NCBI GenBank assembly: GCA_036269895.1
Contig: DATBDN010000113.1
Location: 1-64,000 of the forward strand
DNA: 64,000 nt
Source: DATBDN01 sp036269895
GTDB lineage: Bacteria; Actinomycetota; Thermoleophilia; Solirubrobacterales; Thermoleophilaceae
Direction of reading: 5' to 3'
Below are positions 1 through 8,406 of this stretch, piece by piece (the first letter of the stretch is position 1; every line of letters begins with the position of its first letter). The notes below the pieces were generated by a model, which had not been told where the DNA came from, ran no database searches, and was given only the letters and a program-made list of their open reading frames with translations. The translations under genes were made by a program, and so were the position numbers.

Positions 1-1339
1 CGACCGGCGCGCGCGACTCCAGCTTCTGGAGCGCGTAGAGGAACGATTCCGAGAAGCTCGGGAACGGCTGGATCGTGTCGCGCAGCACTTCCAGCGGAAC
101 ACGCGCGCGGATCGCGAGCGTGGCCTGCTGGAGCCACTCGCCGGCCTCCGGGCCGAGCGCGTAGGCGCCAGTCAGGCGCTCACCGTCCGACACCAGCGTC
201 ATGAAGCCGGCGTCCTGCCACTCGCGTGTGTACGTGGCCGTGCGCGGCACCTCGGCGAGCGAGATCGTTGCCGTGTACGGGCCGTCCGGGTCGCCGACGG
301 CAGCGGCCTGCGGGTCCGTGAAGACCACGCGCGGCACGGCGTCGTACGACGCGCGCGCGGGCTGGCCGAGGATGTTCGCCGCGGCGACGCGTCCCTGGTA
401 CTTGCCGACGTAGGTCAGCGGCCAGACGCCGTTGCAATCGCCGATCGCCCACACGCTCTCGGTTCCTGCGACGGCCATTCGGTCGTCGACCGGGATCCCG
501 CGCGGGTCCGGATAGATCCCGAGCGAGTCGAGCCCGACATCGACGCGCGCTCGCCGGCCCGTGGCGACAAGCAGCTTGTCCCCACGAAGCTCCATGCCGT
601 CGCCGAAGGCGAGCACGTAGTCGTCGCCGTCGCGCTCCGCATGCGTCGCGTGCATCCCGAGGTGCAGCTCGACACCGTGGCGTTCGAGCGCGGCACCGAG
701 CGCCACGCCGAGCTCGCGCGGCTCGCGCGCGAGAACGTGATCCATGCCCTCGACCACGACTGTCTCGGATCCGAGCCGCCGCAGCGCTTGCGCCATCTCC
801 ACGCCCACCGGGCCACCGCCGAGCACGAGCAGCCGCCGCGGGATCTCCTGGACGCCGGTGGCCTCGCGGTTCGTCCAGACGCCGTCGAGCTCAGCCAGCC
901 CTGGAATCGGCGGGAAAACGGGATCGGAGCCGGTGGCGATCACGATGTGGTCTGCCGCGAACGTCTCGCCGCCCACCGTCACCTCGCCATGACCGCTGAT
1001 CCGGCCGTCGCCGCGCAACAGGTCGATGCCGGTGTCGTCGAGCCACTTGACCTGACCGGCGTCGGAATAGCTGGAGACCATGTAGTCGCGGTAAGCGAGC
1101 GCGTGCTCGACGTCTACCGGGCCGCAGACGGCGTCCGCCGCCCCGTCGACCGCGCGCGCCGCAGCGAGCGTCTCACCGCTGCGAAGGAGCGTCTTCGAGG
1201 GGATGCACGCCCAGTAGCTGCACTCGCCCGCGACCAGCTCGCGCTCGACGAGCGCGACCTTCGCGCCACCCTCGGCGAGCCGGGCGGCGCAGTGCTCCCC
1301 GGCGGGGCCGCCGCCGATGATGATCACGTCGTAGCTCAT
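1..1339 (-). CDS. NAD(P)/FAD-dependent disulfide oxidoreductase family protein (3' end outside window)
   Basis: Flavoprotein of the dihydrolipoamide dehydrogenase / mercuric reductase superfamily, moving electrons between NAD(P)H, FAD and an active-site disulfide; the substrate is unknown. The ATG at 1339 overlaps the stop of the GH15 gene (ATGA), so the two are probably co-translated. About 446 residues are visible. The FAD dinucleotide motif VIIIGGGPAG is at residues 5-14. The redox pair lies in ECSYWACIPSK (Cys40 and Cys45). A second Rossmann motif, VLGGGPVGVE, is near residues 172-181. In the C-terminal dimerisation domain the usual catalytic His of HPT..E is replaced by Phe (FPSFSE near residue 426), as in subfamilies that are not lipoamide dehydrogenases. 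The last residues and stop are beyond base 1. Confidence 0.85.
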   Translation of the reverse strand, partial: MSYDVIIIGGGPAGEHCAARLAEGGAKVALVERELVAGECSYWACIPSKTLLRSGETLAAARAVDGAADAVCGPVDVEHALAYRDYMVSSYSDAGQVKWLDDTGIDLLRGDGRISGHGEVTVGGETFAADHIVIATGSDPVFPPIPGLAELDGVWTNREATGVQEIPRRLLVLGGGPVGVEMAQALRRLGSETVVVEGMDHVLAREPRELGVALGAALERHGVELHLGMHATHAERDGDDYVLAFGDGMELRGDKLLVATGRRARVDVGLDSLGIYPDPRGIPVDDRMAVAGTESVWAIGDCNGVWPLTYVGKYQGRVAAANILGQPARASYDAVPRVVFTDPQAAAVGDPDGPYTATISLAEVPRTATYTREWQDAGFMTLVSDGERLTGAYALGPEAGEWLQQATLAIRARVPLEVLRDTIQPFPSFSESFLYALQKLESRAPV

Positions 1340-3198
1340 GCCAGTGCCCCCGTCTCGGTGCGGCGCCCGGCCTTCGCCATGTCGATGTCGTACGCGGCCT
1401 TGATCAAGCCGATGTGACTGAACGCCTGCGGAAAGTTCCCGAGCAGCTCGCCATTCGCGGCGTCGATCTCCTCGGCGATCAGCCCCAGGTCGTTCGCGTA
1501 GCCCACCAGGCGCTCGAAGATCGCCTCGGCGCGCTCGATTTCACCCGCTTGCGCCAGGCACGACACGAGCCAGAAGCTGCAGATCACGAACGTGCCCTCC
1601 TCGCCCTCGAGGCCGTCCGCGTTCGGGCCCTCGTCGTTCAGGTAGCGCAGCACGAGCCCGTCCTGCGTCAGCTCGTCGGCGATCGCCTCGATGGTGGAGC
1701 GCATGCGTGGGTCGGTCGCCGGCAGGAAGCCAACCAGCGGCATCAACAGCTGAGCGGCGTCGATGTCGTCTGAGTCGAACGACTGCGCGAACGCCTGCTT
1801 GCGCTCGCTCCAGCCGCGTTCGAAGATCGCGTCGCGGATGCGGTCGCGCTCCTCGGCCCAGTGCATCGCGTTGCCGGCGTAGTCGCCGAGCTTTGGCGCC
1901 AGCTTGGTGGCACGGTCGAGCGCCGCCCAGCACATGACCTTCGACGAGAGGTGGTGACGCGGGTCGCCGCGCATCTCCCACATGCCCTGGTCGGTCTCAG
2001 TCCAACGTCGTGCGGCGGTGTCGGCCAAATCGGCGATGAAGCGCTGGATCTCCGGGTGCAGCTCGCCGAGCTGCTCCTCGTAGAGCGCGAGCGTCGCCAG
2101 GAACTCGCCGTAGACGTCGAGCTGCGTCTGCTTCCAGGCGTCGTTGCCGATGCGTACGGGCGCGGAATCGCGCCACCCGCGCAGGTGCGGCAGCTCGCGC
2201 TCCGACAGGTCGTGTTCGCCGCCGATGCCGTACATGATCTGCAGCGAGTGCATGTCGCTCGCACCGCCGCCGGCGGCGCTCGTCATGAACGAGACGAAGT
2301 CGACTGCCTCGTCGGGGCAGGCCCCTATGTAGAGCGCCTCCATCGTCAGCGACGCGTCGCGGATCCAGGCGTAGCGGTAATCCCAGTTGCGCTCGCCACC
2401 GACTCCCTCAGGTAGCGAGCACGTCGGCGCGGCGACGATTGCGCCGGTCGGCTGGTAGGTCAGTCCCTTCAAGACGCGCGCGCTGAAGCGGACGAGCTCG
2501 CGGTTCGGGCCCTGGTAGATGTCGTGCTCGGCCTCCCACGATTGCCATGCCTGGATCACGTCCTCGATCCGGCTGCGTACGTCGGCGTGGGGTGTCGGCT
2601 CCTTCGCAGCTCGCTCGACTGCAGTCCAACGCAGCGCAAAACCGACCGTCTCACCCTGCTTGACGGTGAAGCGCGCCTTCAGGGTCGCGCCCTCCAGCTC
2701 CAGCGCGATCCCGGAGCTGACCGCGATCTGGTTCGGCCCGCCAAACGTGCGGGCGCCATATTCGGTCAGCCTGACAAGCGGCTTGACGAGGCCGTACTCG
2801 GGCCGTGGCGCGAGCTCGAACTCCATCTCGACCTCGCCCGTGACTCCCTGGACCGTGCGCAGCACCTCATGTGGCGCCTCGTTGCCGAGCATGTGCCCGC
2901 GCTGGCCTTCGGCGAACGCCATCGCGTCGGTCAGGACGACCTCGCCGGCTTCGGAGGTGAAGCGCGTCTCGATCACGAGCGAGCCATCCGCGTAGCGGCG
3001 GTCTGCGAGCGCTGGCTGCACCGGCGCGATCGTCCAGTGCCCGGCGTCAGGGTCGAGGATCCGGGCGAACAGCGCGGGGCTGTCGAAGCGCGGCATGCAG
3101 AGCCAATCGATAGACCCGTCGCGCGAGACGAGGGTCGAGGTGTTGCAGTCCGAGAGCACGCCATAGTCGGCGATGGGCTTGAAATCCGGAGCGGTCAT
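1336..3198 (-). CDS. Glycoside hydrolase family 15 protein (glucoamylase/trehalase type)
   Basis: A 620-residue GH15 enzyme that should release glucose from alpha-linked oligosaccharides or trehalose by an inverting mechanism. The N-terminal beta-sandwich opens with the family sequence around IADYGVLSDCNTSTLVSRDG. The (alpha/alpha)6 catalytic barrel shows GERNWDYRYAWIRDAS at about 268-283, with one of the family's conserved acidic regions. The late motif GLIAEEID at about 572-579 holds the second catalytic carboxylate region. No signal peptide is visible, so it is probably cytoplasmic. The length matches bacterial trehalase-type GH15 proteins. It is first in a two-gene operon with the flavoprotein at 1-1339. 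A GTAAC-type sigma promoter (3205-3232) ends 6 bases before the ATG, which suggests a leaderless mRNA. Glucoamylase and trehalase activity cannot be separated from sequence alone. Confidence 0.9.
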   Translation of the reverse strand: MTAPDFKPIADYGVLSDCNTSTLVSRDGSIDWLCMPRFDSPALFARILDPDAGHWTIAPVQPALADRRYADGSLVIETRFTSEAGEVVLTDAMAFAEGQRGHMLGNEAPHEVLRTVQGVTGEVEMEFELAPRPEYGLVKPLVRLTEYGARTFGGPNQIAVSSGIALELEGATLKARFTVKQGETVGFALRWTAVERAAKEPTPHADVRSRIEDVIQAWQSWEAEHDIYQGPNRELVRFSARVLKGLTYQPTGAIVAAPTCSLPEGVGGERNWDYRYAWIRDASLTMEALYIGACPDEAVDFVSFMTSAAGGGASDMHSLQIMYGIGGEHDLSERELPHLRGWRDSAPVRIGNDAWKQTQLDVYGEFLATLALYEEQLGELHPEIQRFIADLADTAARRWTETDQGMWEMRGDPRHHLSSKVMCWAALDRATKLAPKLGDYAGNAMHWAEERDRIRDAIFERGWSERKQAFAQSFDSDDIDAAQLLMPLVGFLPATDPRMRSTIEAIADELTQDGLVLRYLNDEGPNADGLEGEEGTFVICSFWLVSCLAQAGEIERAEAIFERLVGYANDLGLIAEEIDAANGELLGNFPQAFSHIGLIKAAYDIDMAKAGRRTETGALA

Positions 3199-3204
3199 GG
3201 GCGC

Positions 3205-3232
3205 TTGGTCATGTTGCGAGCTGATTCGTTAC
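3205..3232 (-). promoter_or_regulatory. Putative ECF-sigma promoter of the GH15 operon
   Basis: Read on the minus strand: GTAACGAATC at 3232-3223, then TGACCAA at 3211-3205, with 16 bases between GTAAC and the second element. The start ATG at 3198 follows after 6 bases, so transcription would begin at or next to the start codon. Together with the plus-strand promoter at 3237-3264 it forms a back-to-back pair. The same two-part motif recurs at 13200-13228 and 60178-60206. Confidence 0.55.
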
Positions 3233-3236
3233 GCCT

Positions 3237-3264
3237 GTAACGGAATCGCGTGACCGCCGACGAA
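3237..3264 (+). promoter_or_regulatory. Putative ECF-sigma promoter of the SMP-30/GlcG operon
   Basis: GTAACGGAATC at 3237-3247 is followed by CGACGAA at 3258-3264, with 16 bases between GTAAC and CGACGAA. The ATG at 3272 is 7 bases further on, consistent with leaderless transcription. The AAC-containing upstream box and the CGAC-type downstream box at 16-17 bp spacing fit what is generally known of ECF sigma promoters. The assignment to a specific sigma factor is inference. Confidence 0.55.
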
Positions 3265-3271
3265 TGCGGCC

Positions 3272-4093
3272 ATGACGACTCGCGTCGTGGCAACGGACGC
3301 CCACGAAGGCCCAGTGTTCGTAGAAGAGGAGAACTCTCTCTACTTCACCTCCGTTCCACACCGCAACGGGGGACCGCCGGTCGTCGCGATCAAGCGCATG
3401 AGTCTCGACTCCGGCTGCATCTCGACCGTGCGCTCCGAAGCCAACGTCGCCAACGGCATGACGCGCGACCCCGCCGGGTGTCTGCTCGTCTGCGAGCAGG
3501 GAACCATGTCCCGCCCGGCGCGGATCAGCCGGTTCGACTGCATCGATGGCCGGCTGGAGACGGTCGTGGACTCGTTCGAGGGCAAGCCCCTCAACTCACC
3601 GAACGACATCGTCGTCAAGTCCGATGGAACGATCTGGTTCACCGACCCGAGCTACGGCTGGCTCCAGGGGTTCCGGCCGAAGCCGGTTCTGCCGGATGTG
3701 GTCTACCGGTTCGACCCGTCCACCGGCGAGATGGACTGCGTTGCGAGCTCGTTCGAGCACCCGAATGGGCTCGCTTTCTCGCCCGACGAGGCAACTCTCT
3801 ACGTCGGCGACAGCGGCGAGCCGCATCAGGTGCAGGCGTTCGACGTCGTCGAAGGGCGCGGGCTCGACAACGAGCGCGTCTTCGTCGACGTGTACCCCGG
3901 CTATCCGGACGGCCTGAAGACCGACGCGGCCGGTCGCGTCTACGTCTCGTCGTCTGCCGGCGTTCAGATCTTCGATCCCGACGGAATGCCCATGGACCTG
4001 ATCCCGGTGCGGGACTCCGTCAACTTCGCGTTCGCCGGGAGCGCGCTCTTCATCACCAACGACACCGCGATTTGGAAGGCGGATCTCAAATGA
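3272..4093 (+). CDS. SMP-30/gluconolactonase family lactone hydrolase
   Basis: A 273-residue six-bladed beta-propeller of the SMP-30/Gnl family, which hydrolyses sugar lactones such as gluconolactone using one bound divalent metal. Family landmarks are in order: the metal-ligand Glu in HEGPVF at residues 11-16, the Asn region LNSPNDIVVKSDG followed by WFTDPSYG near residues 110-130, HPNGLAFSPDE near 167, and the PDGLKTDAAGRVYV blade near 213. The length is typical. No signal peptide is visible. It leads a four-gene operon; its TGA overlaps the next ATG (ATGA). The neighbourhood (GH15, second lactonase) points to sugar acid or lactone metabolism. Confidence 0.88.
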   Translation: MTTRVVATDAHEGPVFVEEENSLYFTSVPHRNGGPPVVAIKRMSLDSGCISTVRSEANVANGMTRDPAGCLLVCEQGTMSRPARISRFDCIDGRLETVVDSFEGKPLNSPNDIVVKSDGTIWFTDPSYGWLQGFRPKPVLPDVVYRFDPSTGEMDCVASSFEHPNGLAFSPDEATLYVGDSGEPHQVQAFDVVEGRGLDNERVFVDVYPGYPDGLKTDAAGRVYVSSSAGVQIFDPDGMPMDLIPVRDSVNFAFAGSALFITNDTAIWKADLK

Positions 4094-4953
4094 ATGCAGT
4101 GAGGACTCGCAGGACCATCGACATCGCCGGCGCGGACGCCGTGTTGGCTGCGGCCGAGAAGAAGGCGGCCGAGACAGGCGCCCGTGTGTTCATCGCGGTT
4201 GTCGACCCGGCCGGCGAGCTCGTCGCGCTGCGGCGGACCGCCGGCGCGCAGGTCGCCTCAGCGCGCGTGTCGGTCGACAAGGCGCGCACGGCGGCCATCT
4301 TCATCCGCCCATCGCGCGAGCTCGAGGAGCAGGCCTCTGCCGGCCGTCTCGGCGCGCTGGCGCTGCACGGTGCCGCCGCGCTGACCGGCGGGATCCCGCT
4401 GAAGGTTGGCGACGAGGTCGTCGGCGCAATAGGGACCTCTGGCGAGACGCCGGACGAGGACGAGGGGATCTCGATCGCCGGCGCCGCGAGCGCGCTCTCG
4501 ACGAGCGAGGAGCGCGTGCTGAGCTTCGACGGCGCGCGCATCGCGGGCGAAGCCGTCGCAACTGCCTCAGAGGCGCGCGGCGTGGCTCCGGTCGCGGCCG
4601 TTGTCGACACGAACGGCGATGCGATCTACCTGTGGCGGCCCGACAGGGCGCAGGTCGCGAGCGTGGGTGTGGCGACCGACAAGGCCCGCACCGCCGCAAT
4701 CTACCGGCGCGAGAGCCGTGACTTCGAGGAACAGGTGGCCGGCGGGCGCAGGCCCTCGGCGCTGCACCTGGCGCGAGCGGTACCGCTGCAGGGCGGCATC
4801 CCCATCACAGTCGACGGCCAGGTCGTCGGCGCGCTCGGCGTGTCCGGCGCGATGTCCGCTGACGAGGACCGCGAGCTGGCGCAGATCGGAGTCGCCGCCG
4901 CGGAGGCCGCTGCGGGCACGAGCGGCGACTTCGATGTGCGGGTGGCGCCATGA
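4090..4953 (+). CDS. Tandem GlcG/HbpS-like (DUF336) domain protein
   Basis: A 287-residue protein made of two copies of the GlcG/HbpS domain, roughly residues 8-140 and 145-280. Both copies keep the pattern VVDxxGxxxxLxR near the start, DKARTAA in the middle (residues about 64 and 197) and GGIP followed by VGAxGxSG late in the domain. Single-domain members are associated with glycolate/glycerol metabolism or haem binding, but their biochemical role is poorly defined. No signal peptide is seen, unlike secreted HbpS. The start ATG overlaps the lactonase stop, and its own TGA overlaps the next ATG, so translation of three genes is coupled. A fused duplication is less common than the single domain. 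No function is claimed beyond the family. Confidence 0.82.
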   Translation: MNAVRTRRTIDIAGADAVLAAAEKKAAETGARVFIAVVDPAGELVALRRTAGAQVASARVSVDKARTAAIFIRPSRELEEQASAGRLGALALHGAAALTGGIPLKVGDEVVGAIGTSGETPDEDEGISIAGAASALSTSEERVLSFDGARIAGEAVATASEARGVAPVAAVVDTNGDAIYLWRPDRAQVASVGVATDKARTAAIYRRESRDFEEQVAGGRRPSALHLARAVPLQGGIPITVDGQVVGALGVSGAMSADEDRELAQIGVAAAEAAAGTSGDFDVRVAP

Positions 4954-6503
4954 CCGTCGCGACCGACACGCGCAGCGGGCACCGGATCCCGCGCCCGCCC
5001 GAGCTGATCCCGGGGCGCCCCGACGCGATCGTCGACCTGCAGACCGACGACGGCGCCGCACTGGTGGGCGCCGACTGGCGCTACGCCGACGCGCGCGTCG
5101 ACGAGATCGACTTCGTCGAGCTGGGCTCACCCGAGGATCCGCTCGGCCCTGGCACCGTCCCTAACCGGACCTACGACGTCGTCCCTCACGCCGAGTCGGT
5201 CGACTACGACGACTCGGACTGGCGCGTCTTGGAGCCGCAGCAGACGATGGACCGACTTGCCAGCGGTCGCGTGTGCTTCAACTGGTATCGCACCAATGTG
5301 ACCCTGCCCGAGCGCGTCGGTGCGACGGACATTCGTGGCACGACGGTCGTGTTCGAGGTCGTAATCGACGACTACGCCGAGGTCTGGGTGAACGGCGAGC
5401 TTCCGCACCAGCTCGGCGACGCAGGTGGTCCGGTCGCAGCCGGGTTCAACGCGCCGAACCGCGTCGTTCTCACGCGCGACGCGCAGCCCGGCGATGAGTT
5501 CACGATCGCTGTGTTCGGGATCAACGGCCCGATCTCGACCTCACCGCACAACTACATCTGGATGCGCTCGGCGACGCTCGACATCTACGCGAATACGCAA
5601 CTCGGCGAGCAGACGGGCTACGAGTACGGCGGCGCGGCGATCGAGCGAATCGCGACCGGCTTCGACTTCACCGAGGGGCCGGTCTGGGCAAACGACGGTG
5701 CCCTGCTCTTCAGCTCGCCGAACACGAACGTGATCTATCGCTGGAACCAGGGCCGCCTCAGCGTGTTCCGCACGAAGAGCGGCTATACGGGTGCTGACAT
5801 CGGCCGCTACCACCAGCCCGGCTCGAATGGGCTGACGTTCTCACCGGACGGCCTGCTCACGATCTGCCAGCACGGCAACCGGCGCGTGGTACGCGTCAAC
5901 CCGCACGGGGACATCACGGTCCTCGCGGATCGGTACCGCGGGCAGCGCCTGAACAGCCCGAACGACCTGGTGTACCGAAGCGACGGGACGCTCTACTTCA
6001 CGGATCCGCCGTTCGGCCTGGCCGATCCCGCGGACCAGGAGCTTCCGTTCAATGCCGTCTTCCGGGTTACGCTCGATGGCGTCGTGACGCCCGAGGTCAC
6101 GGGCCTCGAGGGACCGAATGGCCTCGCCTTCTCACCCGACGAGCGCTTCCTTTATGTCGGCAACTGGCATGAGGACAACAAGGTCGTCGTGCGCTACCCG
6201 GTGCTCGGCGATGGCCGCCTGGGCGACGGCGAGCTCTTCCACGACATGACCGATTCCCCAGGTGAGGACGCGATCGACGGTGTCAAGGTCGACAGCGCCG
6301 GCAACGTCTACGCGTGCGGCCCGGGCGGGATTTGGGTCCTCGACCCCGACGGGCGCCGACTCGCGCTGATCGAACTGCCAGAGGCCCCACACAACCTCGC
6401 GTTCGGCGACGACGACTCCCGAACGCTCTACATCACAGCCGAGACCAGCGTCTACCGCGTTCGTCTCGATATCCCCGGAGGAGGAATGACATGGCGACGA
6501 TGA
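4950..6503 (+). CDS. Beta-sandwich plus SMP-30 lactonase fusion protein
   Basis: A 517-residue two-domain protein. Residues about 90-210 look like a galactose-binding-type beta-sandwich (VVFEVVIDDYAEVWVNGE; later GFNAPNRVVL), of the kind attached to glycosidases and sugar-acting enzymes. Residues about 225-510 are an SMP-30/gluconolactonase propeller with FDFTEGPVWANDG (metal Glu), RLNSPNDLVYRSDGTLYFTDP (Asn region) and GPNGLAFSPDERFLYVGN. No signal peptide is evident. It sits between the GlcG protein (ATGA overlap) and the redoxin gene, which starts 13 bp before this gene ends. The sandwich may bind the sugar end of a larger lactone substrate; that is inference. Confidence 0.85.
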   Translation: MTVATDTRSGHRIPRPPELIPGRPDAIVDLQTDDGAALVGADWRYADARVDEIDFVELGSPEDPLGPGTVPNRTYDVVPHAESVDYDDSDWRVLEPQQTMDRLASGRVCFNWYRTNVTLPERVGATDIRGTTVVFEVVIDDYAEVWVNGELPHQLGDAGGPVAAGFNAPNRVVLTRDAQPGDEFTIAVFGINGPISTSPHNYIWMRSATLDIYANTQLGEQTGYEYGGAAIERIATGFDFTEGPVWANDGALLFSSPNTNVIYRWNQGRLSVFRTKSGYTGADIGRYHQPGSNGLTFSPDGLLTICQHGNRRVVRVNPHGDITVLADRYRGQRLNSPNDLVYRSDGTLYFTDPPFGLADPADQELPFNAVFRVTLDGVVTPEVTGLEGPNGLAFSPDERFLYVGNWHEDNKVVVRYPVLGDGRLGDGELFHDMTDSPGEDAIDGVKVDSAGNVYACGPGGIWVLDPDGRRLALIELPEAPHNLAFGDDDSRTLYITAETSVYRVRLDIPGGGMTWRR

Positions 6504-7036
6504 CCAAGGACGGACGCACGAGCTGGATGAAGCCCGGCTCAGAGTTTCCCGACTTCGAGCTGCCGGACGAGAACGGCGTGCTCCACAAGCTGTCGGAGCT
6601 GCAGGGTGACGACGTGATGGTCCTGATGCTCGGTCGCGGCGAGCACTGCCCGCGCGAGCGCCAGCACCAGCGCGCGATGGTGGAGGTCCACGGCTGGGCC
6701 GGCGTCGCGTTCACGCAGCTCGTCACGATCCTGCCCAACGGCCAGCACGACGCATACAGGATGAAGATCGCGGCTGGAGCGTCTTGGACCTTCCTGGCAG
6801 ACGAGAACCTGGAGGTGCAGGAGGCGCTCGACATCCGCGAGTACACCGACGACCACCACGCCGCGAACGTGCCTCACACGGTCCTGTTCACGCCCGGCCT
6901 GATCGTCGAGAAGGTCTACGTCGGCTACTGGTTCTGGGGCCGCCCGTCGCCGTACCGGCTGTGGGACGACCTGGGCGACGTGTTCGCGCGGATCAAGCCG
7001 GACTTCGATCCGCTGGTCGCCGAGCTGCGCCCGTGA
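6491..7036 (+). CDS. Redoxin / peroxiredoxin-like thioredoxin-fold protein
   Basis: A 181-residue thioredoxin-fold protein of the AhpC/TSA-redoxin group. GSEFPDFELPDENG at about residues 16-29 is the standard N-terminal strand. A lone cysteine in GRGEHCPRE near residue 56 occupies the position of a peroxidatic cysteine, although the usual PxxxTxxC context is changed. The start ATG at 6491 is set by a strong ribosome site (GGAGGAGG ending about 6 bases upstream) and overlaps the lactonase fusion by 13 bp. As the last gene of the sugar-lactone operon it may protect against peroxide from flavin-linked sugar oxidation, which is inference. It meets the DUF1835 pseudogene tail to tail, 10 bp apart. 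Confidence 0.75.
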   Translation: MATMTKDGRTSWMKPGSEFPDFELPDENGVLHKLSELQGDDVMVLMLGRGEHCPRERQHQRAMVEVHGWAGVAFTQLVTILPNGQHDAYRMKIAAGASWTFLADENLEVQEALDIREYTDDHHAANVPHTVLFTPGLIVEKVYVGYWFWGRPSPYRLWDDLGDVFARIKPDFDPLVAELRP

Positions 7037-7046
7037 TGAAACGCGC

Positions 7047-7908
7047 TTAGCGGCGCCGGCGCGATGGTCGAATGACCCTCAGGTCGGTGGCGTCCCATCG
7101 CCAGGTGTTGTCAGCCGTGATGTGGGCGCCGCCGATCCAGCGGTCGATGCCGAGGAGCTCGACTCGGTCGGCTTGGCCGCGCAGCGTGTCTTCTCCCGCC
7201 GCCGTCAGCCGCAGCTGGACGTGCGTGAAGAGCTGGCTGTCGCCGAGCGGCGGCGGCGCCGGAAGCGGCGCACCGTCGTCGGTTTCGATCAGCCTGTTCG
7301 TCCCCTGCCCCAGCGCGGACAGGACTCGGTAGAACCAGGCGTCGCCCAGGAACGGCGCCTCCTCGAGTCGTTGTGCTGCAACGAATGCGGCGGGCGGCCT
7401 GTCCGCGCCGGCGGCGACCATCTGGAGCGCCCGCCGTTCCGTTCCGGAGAGTCCGTCTGCCGGCGCCGGCAGCTCTTCGAGCAAGCGCCGCACCGCGGTC
7501 GCAAGAAACGGCAGCTCCGCGCTGTCGCGCCTCGCACACTCGGCCAGTGTCGTCGGCTCCGGCGCCTGAAGGGCAGCCCAGGCCCCGGCGGCTGCTTCAA
7601 GTGCAGCCGGTACCGCCGGTCGGCGGGAGGGCCACAGCCTCTCGAGTTCGTTCGCCGTCAATTCGCCCAGCCCGGCGAAGCGCCTCGAGCAACTGTCGGT
7701 CGCGTCGCTCAAGCGATGCGAGCAGCGCCCGCTGGCTGCCCCAGCCGCAGCCGGCGAGGAAGCCGGCGCGTGTCCGGAGCAGCTCCTGCCGTGGCTGCGC
7801 GGGCACGGGGCTTTCGTGAAGAACGTCCTGCCAGGGCAAGACCGCGCCGCCGAGCGCGGTTTGCCGGAGGGTGTTGCCGGCGCTCTCGCCGTTGGTGATG
7901 TGGAGGAT
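7047..7908 (-). pseudogene. Decayed DUF1835/DUF3658-type gene (start lost, internal out-of-frame deletion)
   Basis: Two halves of one protein family are encoded in different frames. From 7908 down to about 7680 the frame reads ILHITNGESAGNTLRQTALG and continues through LPWQDVLHES and CGWG, the DUF1835 N-terminus. From about 7680 to the stop at 7047 another frame reads FAGLGELTANELERLWP, LPFLATAVRRLLEELP and EEAPFLGDAWFYR, the C-terminal half. The central stretch expected between them, with a WFEHDLYDQ-like motif in relatives I recall, is absent. A deletion that also shifted the frame is the simplest explanation. The usual initiator Met position is ATC, and no ATG, GTG or TTG lies between it and an in-frame stop at 7942-7944. 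An uninterrupted open frame over the C-terminal half (up to 7970) has a meaningless N-terminus. Confidence 0.75.
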
Positions 7909-7941
7909 CCCGTTCGCCGCGGTGCTGAAACTGGATACCGC

Positions 7942-8406
7942 TCACGCGTCGCGACGGTCGAGCGCTTCATAAGTGGCGCTCGTCGCCGTCGCGTACACCA
8001 GGTGATGCCAGGCGTCGATCGCGACTTCCTTGCCGCCCCACATCGTCACCGGCGGGGCCACCTCGAGGGCCGGCAGCATCACCTGCTCCGAAACCCACAA
8101 CGCGCCGAGGTGCGCGGTCGAGGCGATGCGCGGCGACACGAAGCGCGACAGCAGGGCGCGGTTCACGCCCCAGGCGGTCCCATAGCCCCAGTGAACGGCG
8201 TTGGAGAAGCGGTTCTTCGCCTCCTCGGTCGGGAAATCGTGGATGTGCAGCACCTTCGCGGCCGCATCGGCCGGTGCCGTCGACGCCGGTCGCTTCCGTA
8301 GGTGCTGCTCGATCGTCGACGACACCGTCATCGCGGCGGTGCCTGCGACGCCGGCTGCGACGCCTTTCGCAACTGTCTTCAGGATCGGCTGCTGGTTGCG
8401 TTTCAT
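7942..8406 (-). CDS. Small membrane-associated protein of unknown function
   Basis: A 154-residue protein I cannot assign with certainty. Residues about 8-28 (ILKTVAKGVAAGVAGTAAMT) form one hydrophobic helix. Further hydrophobic stretches lie at about 73-82 (VHWGYGTAWG) and 98-120 (TAHLGALWVSEQVMLPALEV). The layout recalls DUF1440/YagU-like membrane proteins, but this is only a resemblance. It is the last gene of the glucose dehydrogenase operon; its ATG overlaps the GMC oxidoreductase stop (ATGA). A supporting role at the membrane for the oxidoreductase is possible. Confidence 0.6.
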   Translation of the reverse strand: MKRNQQPILKTVAKGVAAGVAGTAAMTVSSTIEQHLRKRPASTAPADAAAKVLHIHDFPTEEAKNRFSNAVHWGYGTAWGVNRALLSRFVSPRIASTAHLGALWVSEQVMLPALEVAPPVTMWGGKEVAIDAWHHLVYATATSATYEALDRRDA

